A stretch of DNA of 64,000 nt from Symsagittifera roscoffensis (taxonomy: Eukaryota > Xenacoelomorpha > Acoela > Convolutidae). A program made the position numbers and the translations under genes. The stretch spans positions 14,698,019 through 14,762,018 of the forward strand of contig NC_087065.1 of the NCBI RefSeq assembly GCF_963678635.1, given 5' to 3'. Positions 56,709-64,000 of this stretch are shown here, one piece after another. Position 1 is the stretch's first letter. Each line of letters opens with the position of its first letter. The notes below the pieces were generated by a model. The model saw only the letters and a list, made by a program, of their open reading frames with translations. It had not been told where the DNA came from and did not search any database.

Positions 56709-57652
56709 CTACAGCACAATTATGCTATGGTTACGATTTTTTGTCATCTTCAGAAAAAAGGTGCCAAAAAACCAACCTCGGAGGCCTGCGGTTTTATGAT
56801 TAGACTATCCTTATCGATTTTGGTATTAAAAGACAACCGCCGCAAAAATTGGGCATAGCCAAACAGTCGCGACCGAAATGTAATGTTTCCAGACTTTGGA
56901 GACAATATATCAGCTATTTTGGAAGTTAAAATAGACAATTGTTTGATAAACACAAAAACGTACCATTATCTAAAGTTTTTCTGGTTATCGTTATAAGTAT
57001 TAGAAGTGATGAGCTATGAAGTATATAGAATTTCATATAGATAAAATTACTATACTGCGGAATTTAACAATATTAACACCAAATTTGTTATAATTTCTTT
57101 ATAAGTGAGAGGACTTTCTTTGATTAAAAGCAATTTATTCAGCGTTACAAGCTCTTGCTTTAAAAATTCTTGCTTAGAGTTTAAATTTTTTTTTGTCATT
57201 TTTTTGTTCATCAGTTTAGATCGTCAGAATATAATTTAAATATCAATACAAAGCCAGTAGACAGCTGGAATAGAGTCCTTGAAAATATAATATTGTTTTT
57301 TGAAACGTCATCTTTTGAATTTTGACGAAAATAATCATTGGTCTTAAAACACTTCGAGCTTATTATTGACCAAATTTTGGTTGCCATTCAAAACTACAAA
57401 TTTGGTGAGATGTTGAAGTTTTGCCCTAATGATTGTTGGATAAAACTACTTATTGAGCAAATGTAAGGGGTTCATTTGTTTTAGATTTTTTCAGAAACTG
57501 AATTAAAATAACACGACGCATCAAATCGCCGTTGGATCAAAACTAGTATTCTTCAGTTAATTTAAAGCCTTTTTTATTTAATTCAATGACAAAATTAAAG
57601 AGAGAACTGCATCAACGGTAAAAAATTAAAACATAAATAACAGACAAATGGA

Positions 57653-57825
57653 AAAGTCAATGAACGCAAGTAAACATGAAAAGAATTCTGCCATGTTTTT
57701 TTCTGAAAAACCTCATCTCTCGAATTTCAAAAAAAAGGCTTTACAGCAATTTGAATTTCGAGAACAATTTATCACTTACAATTGTTTTGATAAAATTAAC
57801 TCGATTTGAGGAAGGAGTATTCGCC
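57653..57825. mobile_element. MITE-like repeat R, copy 3 (truncated)
   Basis: GTCAATGAACGCAAGTAAAC start, then CTCGAATTTCAAAAAAAAGG and AGAACAATTTATCACTTACA. The distal end is missing. Lies in the vWA intron. Confidence 0.55.
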
Positions 57826-58168
57826 ATGATTCTCGACTCTTAATAAAGATGATGAAGTTTGCTTCAAAGGCGTATAAATGCAAAGTTTCATAATTATTTC
57901 AAACTCTTGTACTTTTAACAATGTTAAACTCAAAGACATATAAATGCAAAGTTTCATAATTATTTCAAACTTTGTTGCGTTTTTTGTCTTGTATCGTATT
58001 TTATTCTAAGAAACGCTCTCCATTGGATTCAGACGACTTCAAGTGCTAACGAATTTTTACTATTGACAGAGACAAAAATCCACAAAATTTTATTTAAGCT
58101 GCTGAGTATAGATATTTCTGAGTTAAATAGGAAAAACATAGCTAGCCAAATGACAGTTGGAAAAGAAT

Positions 58169-58534
58169 AATGAACGCAAAAAAAAACAGAAGAAAACAGA
58201 CATTTTTTGAAAAATAAATTTTTCGATTTTGAAAAAATAAATGATCTTAAATTTTTTCTAGTCTCTAGAAAAGTTTCAATTAACTTCATTTAACCCAATT
58301 TGAGAAAACTGGGCAAAAACTTAATGGTTTTTTTTCGCTGGGAAATCTGATAATCAAATTCAACATTCAAAATTTGACAATCCGAACTACTTTTACTGTT
58401 TTGCTGTTCGATAGTGGAGTTTGCCTTCCTTTTAACAATGGAAACGAACTGAGTGTAAAATGAATTTTTTCCTAAAAGAAAACAAAAAAAAAATCAAAAA
58501 CCTAGATCAGAGTCTTCACTACATTCATCACTCT
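58169..58534. mobile_element. MITE-like repeat R, copy 4
   Basis: Starts AATGAACGCAAAAAAAAAC and ends CCTAGATCAGAGTCTTCACTACATTCATCAC. The internal GTGGAGTTTGCCTTCC block matches copy 2. About 365 bp with short inverted ends. Lies in the vWA intron. Confidence 0.65.
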
Positions 58535-60023
58535 CAATAATCAAACTTAAAACCGAAAAAAAATTATAGAAAATTTTTCGTAAAGCCATCTTTCTTCAGA
58601 GAAATGCGGGTTACCTGACAAAGTTTAAACTAGTTTTAGTTTTTAGGTACAAATTTTTAATGCTTTTCTCCTTTTTCCAGACTAATCAATCCAGTAGAAT
58701 TTTTATTTGTGTTTCTCTCAATGACGTTTGGAAAATGTCGCGTTTAAACCGAGCTACGTAAAAGCAAAAAATCTTCTGTGTGGAAAAAATTTGGAAAAAA
58801 ACTGAAGTTGAAGTTTTTTTAACGCGGCTTGTTAACAAGTTCTTGTAACCATTAGGGCATGATCAATGTGTAGCAGAAAACATTTGAAATGAATGAAGCC
58901 AGATATTTGGTCTTATTGTTCCAACTTTTGAAGCAAGTGAGGGAATACTAGTGGTCAGGGCGTTTCATTTTTTCAGACAATACTCGACTCTGTAACTAGT
59001 TTGATATTTTTTTATAATTCGAATAATACTGTTACCTTGAGCTGGAAGATATTTTACTTGAAAAAAATTTTTTTATAACGTTATGGGCGCTTAAATAATG
59101 CCAACTTGGCTATTTTGGGACTATTAACGCTCAATATATTTCGTGCACTTAACGGGTAACCCGCATAAATACGCGTAAAAACGGCTTAGACTTCCTTCCA
59201 AATTCGAATGAGGTTTGCTGTTTGGTTCACTTGATACCTTGATGTTTGCGAAAAATATAAGTTTGTACTTTGCATGGCGTTTGGTGGGGGAAATTGTCAT
59301 GGTGGACAATCTCTCAAGCTCTCTGGAATTTTTTTGAACATTTCAACATAGTTTTTCAAAGCAAACACCCTCCATAGAACTTAGAAGGCATTCCGATCTA
59401 CTTGTCGCTAAATATTTTACTTACCACTTAACATCGGTGGTGGGGTTAACTATTTTTGAAAAACTGAAAGTCTTCGCTTTGATTTTTTTGAAATTGTAAT
59501 ATTTTTTACAAAGCAGAAGGAAGTTAGTTTTTTTTGGAAAAAGAAGCAATTGCTCAGATGTTTTCGTAATGATTTATTTTTTCAATTTTTTTGTTTGAAA
59601 AACAGAAAAAAATTGCACCGAATTGATTTCTTTCAATAATATGAAATGATCACCTAAAAAAAAACAACAGTCTACCCCAATAATTTTCGATTGATACTTT
59701 TTCAAGTTCTAACAGTATATTGTAAACTTCAAATTTTTCAAATCTATTTTCAGATTAGCTAGCAATTGTGATTTTAGTTTCAAACAGAAACTTACAGACA
59801 CTCAGGAATTGAAGCGAAGTGTTGAAAGGTAACTTTTTTCAACAAAACCTATCAAAAACTTGTGCTTTTGAGAATTTGGAACAAATCAGCCAAATGTTGA
59901 GTTTGAAGAATTCACAGCATTGCAGGTAAAACTAGTTTGATAGATTTGTAAAATTAAATATTGAGAATTGTAAAATTAGGATTTGCGAAAGAATTGTGAA
60001 ATTGAAGTGATATTTGAACGAAC

Positions 60024-60511
60024 CCTGTTCCACCTCCCGGTTGGCCTCTTGCTCCTCCTATGCTTCCCGAGTCATCAATGACGAATATTAAGTCTGTTGG
60101 GCCCTGCTCACATATGAAGCAGTCTGTGTCATCCTGGCCGCTTTCCGAGTCAAGAACATTAGCCGAGTCGGAGAACTGGTCCACTGTTGCGCCGGATGCT
60201 TGCTCCCAGTACTGTTTTTGCTCCGCAATCTGAAATCTTTTCGGAACGTCACCCTGAACGCCTTGAATAATTAGAGCGGCACATACGATGCTGTAAATGG
60301 GTTTTTTCATGTCATTCTGCGTCGCTGTTCCAAAATCAATACAAATCAGTTCACGAACAGCTTTTTCGATTTTAGGATTAGCCTTCATGACTTTCTTAGC
60401 TTCAGCCAAATTAGCCGATGATGTCTGCCAAATACCGAGACCATCAGATCTGTAAGGAGATCGTCCAAAACTACTGGACAGCGCTATGCGAGGAAGCATG
60501 AACTTATCCTG
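60024..60511 (-). CDS. Secreted vWA-domain protein, upstream exon
   Basis: Minus-strand exon. The acceptor TTTTGCTCACAG lies just before 60511. The ATG at 60308-60310 starts MKKPIYSIVCAALIIQGVQG, a good signal peptide (basic, hydrophobic, small residues at the end). An acidic stretch (QFSDSANVLDSESGQDDTD) and DLIFVIDDSGSIG, the first strand and DxSxS metal motif of the vWA domain, follow. From 60310 plus the last exon the coding length is 1254 nt, that is 417 residues. The frame is also open from 60511 to 60310 with protein-like sequence (SDGLGIWQTSSANLAEAKK, NPKIEKAVRELICIDFG). Either the protein is longer at its N-terminus or this part is a second product or 5' UTR. Secretion and extracellular binding are inferred. 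Confidence 0.75.
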
Positions 60512-61711
60512 TGAGCAAAAAAAAAATATTAGAGAAAACCATTTGCGTAATTGATTAGAAAACAAGCGCTTGACTTTCAAAATCTGAAAACGAGGAAATG
60601 TTTTGTAAGCATTTATATACCTATCTGTTTGTAGAAAAGCACACCCATTTTGCCTTATTGTATCGATAATCCTCGTTTGACAAAAACTGATCAACCTACA
60701 AGTTGCATACGAAGAAAGTGACCTGAATAAAAACTAGTAATTGAACGACCTACAATATCGAAACACTGTCGAGAGCTTACAACTAGCATGAAGCAGTTAT
60801 ATGATAGAAACAGCAGTAACTGAGCTTTGATTAAAAGTTGAAATAACCCGGGTTGAGGTTCGCGACTAATTTTTCGACTTTGTCGTTCGCGGAAATGCTA
60901 AAAAAGGAGAGTGCAAAAGTTGCTTAGAATTTTACCAGAACTAATATGATGCAAAATGTTTTTCAAAATTGCAACCAAAATTTTACCCCAAAAATGGGTC
61001 ATTTTAGTTTATCAAAAATACGCTTCATCTCCCAATTTATTTGAAAACAAAACTATATCGCGAAAAGCCACCTAGACACCCAACAAACTTCTAGAAAACT
61101 AAATTCTCCAAAAGTCTGTATGCGAATTTTTTGCTTACCTTTCGGCCAAAAAAGGTCAATTTCATTATAAAAAACACAAAATCTTTGCTCAAAACTAATT
61201 TCTAATGTTTTGCTCAGAGTTTCGAAGATTTTATTCTTATGCAATTTTGTTGGTTTGTGTAGGGGGCTTCTTGCGATTAAAAAATTTGGGAACTTATCCG
61301 TATTTGATTCCGATGTTTGCAAAAAAAAGTGCATCTTATTATTTCTGATCAACTTTTGTTTTCCTCGAGTTTTCTTTAATTTTCACTCAATTCGAGGAAA
61401 ACGCGTTTGAAAGTTCAAAATTTATCAGTTTTGTCCGGATAATTTAAATCAGCATTGTAGTAGAAAAAAACGAGCGCACTCGAAACATATGTCGAGCACA
61501 GCCGCTACTTTGGCTGAGCAGAGTTGAAGTGTAATGTAGGCAGAGCAGAATTTGAGAAACTGCATTTTTTCAATTATTTCATTCTAAGAAATGTTTAGGT
61601 TCAATAGCACTATATATATTTCAAACAAAACGTTGTCGCATAATATAAAAGAAGTCGTGTTTGCGTGAAAAATTACCAACCAGAGGCGTAATTTTTTTTC
61701 AATTTTTACAA
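60512..61711. other. Upstream region of the vWA gene
   Basis: Should contain the promoter and any further 5' exons, but none could be identified. ACCCGGGTTGAGG at 60846 resembles an isolated end of the CCCGGGTTGACC elements. The rest is AT-rich. Confidence 0.35.
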
Positions 61712-61911
61712 NNNNNNNNNNNNNNNNNNNNNNNNNNNNNNNNNNNNNNNNNNNNNNNNNNNNNNNNNNNNNNNNNNNNNNNNNNNNNNNNNNNNNNNNN
61801 NNNNNNNNNNNNNNNNNNNNNNNNNNNNNNNNNNNNNNNNNNNNNNNNNNNNNNNNNNNNNNNNNNNNNNNNNNNNNNNNNNNNNNNNNNNNNNNNNNNN
61901 NNNNNNNNNNN
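61712..61911. other. Assembly gap (200 N)
   Basis: Exactly 200 undetermined bases, a conventional placeholder length. The adjacent minisatellite suggests that the gap is repeat-caused. Confidence 1.
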
Positions 61912-62465
61912 GCCTTCTTCGCTTGACTGCAAAAAAATGCATCATCTCCAACCTCGTCGCAAAACCCGTGCCGTAACCACTTGTCGCGAGGGTCGCAAGG
62001 AAATGTTTCTTGGTTGCGCCGTTTCTTCCCTGGTTTGGAAAATTGCGCCGTCTTTGCCTTGATCTGGAGAGTCGCGTTTTCTCCACTTTGGTAGTGGAAG
62101 TTGTGCCGTCGCTACCTTGGTCGCGAAATTCGCACCGTCTCCAACGCGTTCGCGAATGTCACGAGTAATTGTTTCGTTGTTGCGCCGTCTCCGCCTTGGT
62201 CGCGAAAATCGCGCCGTCTCCAACTCGTTCGTGAAAGTTTGAAATTAGTAAATTTTTGACGCGTCGGAAAGGCCGTTTGCGCCGCTGTTTTTTCGTTTGT
62301 GACTTTTCCTGAGTCGCGCCACTTCAACTTTAGTCTCAAAAGGTATACTGCATCTGCTTTGTCTGGAAAATTGCGCCGTCTCCTCCTTGGTTGCGAAAGT
62401 CGCGCTGGATCCCACACGGTCGATAGAATTGCGCCGTATTCACCTCGGTTGCGAAGGTCGCAAAA
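61912..62465. repeat. GC-rich minisatellite next to the gap
   Basis: Imperfect tandem units of about 35-40 bp around TTGCGCCGTCTCCGCCTTGG and TCGCGAAAATCGCGCCGTC. Units are best preserved at 62090-62230 and continue, more diverged, to 62465. GC content is far above the surroundings. The frames predicted across it on both strands are repeat artefacts. Confidence 0.85.
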
Positions 62466-62716
62466 ATGCACAAATAGCTTAATTATGTTAAGACTATGCT
62501 TAAAAAAGCTCAAAAATTGTTAAAAATTCAGTAAAATTAGTCATGTAAGTAGTGATGTGTTAATTCATAAACGAAAAAAAACTTAAACCAGTTTTCCTAG
62601 ATGCCAAAAGAAAATTTTGTGTTTTTAAAAATCATGTTTTTCATAACTATTTACCATTCTTGGCTCCCTATAGATTCTTTCCACTAGTTGAAAGTGGTCG
62701 GAGCAACTTTTCGGGG
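62466..62716. other. Intergenic DNA
   Basis: AT-rich spacer between minisatellite and inverted repeat. Nothing recognised. Confidence 0.35.
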
Positions 62717-62760
62717 ATGTGTGCATTTCTGTGGAGAGGAGGTGAGAAAAATTTTTAATC

Positions 62761-62806
<46 letters not shown>

Positions 62807-63056
62807 GAGAGAAAGAGAGAGAGAACCAGTGGTCTTAATTTAACGATATTTGTGAGTCACCCCTGATACAAAAAATTTGATATATTTAGTTAGCAAGCCA
62901 GCTCGTTTTTGTTCCGACCATTGAATGTTGTCTTTCTCTCCCCATTTTCGTTGATCGGAACAAAAACGAGCTGGCTTGCAACTAAATATATCAAATATTT
63001 TGTAACAGGGCAATTCCCAAGTATCGTTTAACTAAGACCACTGGCTCTCTCTCTTG

Positions 63057-63110
<54 letters not shown>

Positions 63111-63160
63111 GATTAAAAATTTTTCTCTGCCCCACCTCCTCTCCACAGTAATTCACACGG
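62717..63160. mobile_element. Long inverted-repeat (foldback) element with GA/CT arms
   Basis: Left arm 62717-62920: CTGTGGAGAGGAGGTG, TTTTTAATCAGAGAGAG with a long GA run, GTGGTCTTAATTTAACGATA, and TAGCAAGCCAGCTCGTTTTT. Right arm 62955-63160 repeats these in inverted order with a CT run. The spacer is about 35 bp. No coding capacity. Confidence 0.85.
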
Positions 63161-64000
63161 AATGTTATTTTCACTACGGAATGCCATTTTAACTAGTCAT
63201 TCTTGATTTCTAGTTCTACAAATGTCATGGTTATTTTTGATTGATAATTTTTTTCTTCTAGAGTTTTGAAATCTAGACCTAGCTTTTACATTGGAGAGCC
63301 CGGACTCTGAAGAGAAAAAAATCGATTCAATTAAAATTAATATTGTAATTTTATCAAAATTATTATTAATTAAAAGCGCCAAATTGAGATGCTCATACGA
63401 TTTATAATCCATTATAATTATAAAATTTTTCGTGGCATCATAATAAATTTTAAATAATTATAACTGATTATAATTTTTGCGGGAACAGTTTTCCCATTTT
63501 TCACATAAACCAACGTTTACGAAAAGCATAAAATATAAGCAATCCAAGTGCAAGGTAGAAGAAAAAATTGGCAAACAAAAATGATTATACACAATTATAA
63601 TCACTAATAATGTATTTTTTCTACTAGTTTAAATGGATTCAGGTGTGTTCTAGTTTTTTTAAATCAACCACCACAAATAGTCATCAGGCAGGGTTGAGTG
63701 ATATGTCATTTTCAAGCCCTTTCAGTCGTGATTTTTTTTCAATTTTTTTTTTCAAAATTTTTTTCTTCGTTTTTCTAGTCACTTTTATTCAAAAACTGTT
63801 TTCCAATTGAATTGTTTTACTATGGCTCTGAAATACGCCTAAGTTTTACTTTTTCATTAGATTTTTTTTATCATAACAAGCGGAACATTTTTGTATTTGT
63901 TTAGTGCTCGGAACATTGTGTGCTACTTGAACAGTAACCGGCTATCCTTGTTGTTGTTTACAAAATGTTTTCCTTAACTGCTTGACACTCTTGATGCAGA
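63161..64000. other. AT-rich DNA, no gene seen
   Basis: 63410-63480 is dense in ATTATAATT motifs that can pair with each other. A minus-strand frame at 63412-63197 is low-complexity. Nothing else supported. Confidence 0.35.

Larger units (their letters stand above)
56709..60023 (-). other. Intron of the vWA gene
   Basis: A 3.3 kb intron inferred from the split vWA domain. The donor is at about 60023 (AACAGG then GTTCGT) and the acceptor at 56709 (TGTAG). The phase-2 junction keeps the frame and joins the DDSGSIG segment to SEWDMQITYVV. It contains two copies of repeat R (57653-57825 and 58169-58534). A duplicated stretch, ATAAATGCAAAGTTTCATAA, occurs at 57876 and 57941. The donor is a weak match, so a nearby GT could be used instead. 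Confidence 0.6.

Noticed and set aside
61661-62513. Several frames of 77-133 codons across the gap and GC-rich repeat
   Set aside because: They run through N or through the minisatellite; Arg-rich repeats on both strands reflect the repeat unit.

Overview
The window is eukaryotic, almost certainly animal, DNA. It is AT-rich and dominated by decayed mobile elements. The only convincing host gene is a minus-strand, intron-split gene at 55742-60511 for a secreted von Willebrand factor A (vWA) protein. Everything indicates a metazoan: Ty3/gypsy retrotransposons, a Polinton/Maverick, several foldback or MITE-like families, satellites and a spliced secreted vWA gene. I cannot name the species from sequence alone.

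Layout. (1) 1-12754 holds a minus-strand Ty3/gypsy element (G1). Integrase, RNase H, RT and gag run from position 1 to about 4434, followed by a 1.8 kb 5' LTR. To its right are two further units of about 2.87 kb, each a truncated gag plus an LTR, giving an LTR-gag-LTR-gag-LTR array. (2) 12755-17813 holds unassigned DNA and then a second, unrelated minus-strand Ty3/gypsy element (G2: protease-RT and gag). (3) 17814-22235 is the left part of a Polinton. (4) 22236-23479 is G2 gag again. (5) 23480-40142 is a 16.7 kb Polinton bounded by terminal inverted repeats of about 0.3 kb. (6) 40143-40900 resumes G2, as the proline/glutamine-rich gag N-terminus. So the Polinton inserted into G2, and the junction (G2 gag plus Polinton left end) was later tandemly duplicated. 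(7) 43411-46529 contains nested foldback elements whose ends carry CCCGGGT. (8) 46560-49110 is an old diverged satellite. (9) 49130-52670 contains retroelement-like scraps and a small element. (10) 52673-60511 contains four copies of a MITE-like repeat, a long GA microsatellite tract and the vWA gene. (11) 60512-64000 contains an assembly gap, a GC-rich minisatellite and a long inverted repeat.

Polinton content. The minus strand carries, from left to right, protease, major capsid protein, a small basic protein, penton-like minor capsid, integrase, a linker ORF, a small conserved ORF, packaging ATPase, a nuclease-like ORF and several conserved unknown ORFs. The plus strand carries the protein-primed family B DNA polymerase. 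Nearly every gene is broken by stops, frameshifts or deletions, so the element is a fossil.

Domain calls rest on motifs and gene order seen in the sequence plus general knowledge of the families. No database search was possible. Boundaries of repeats are approximate unless stated otherwise.
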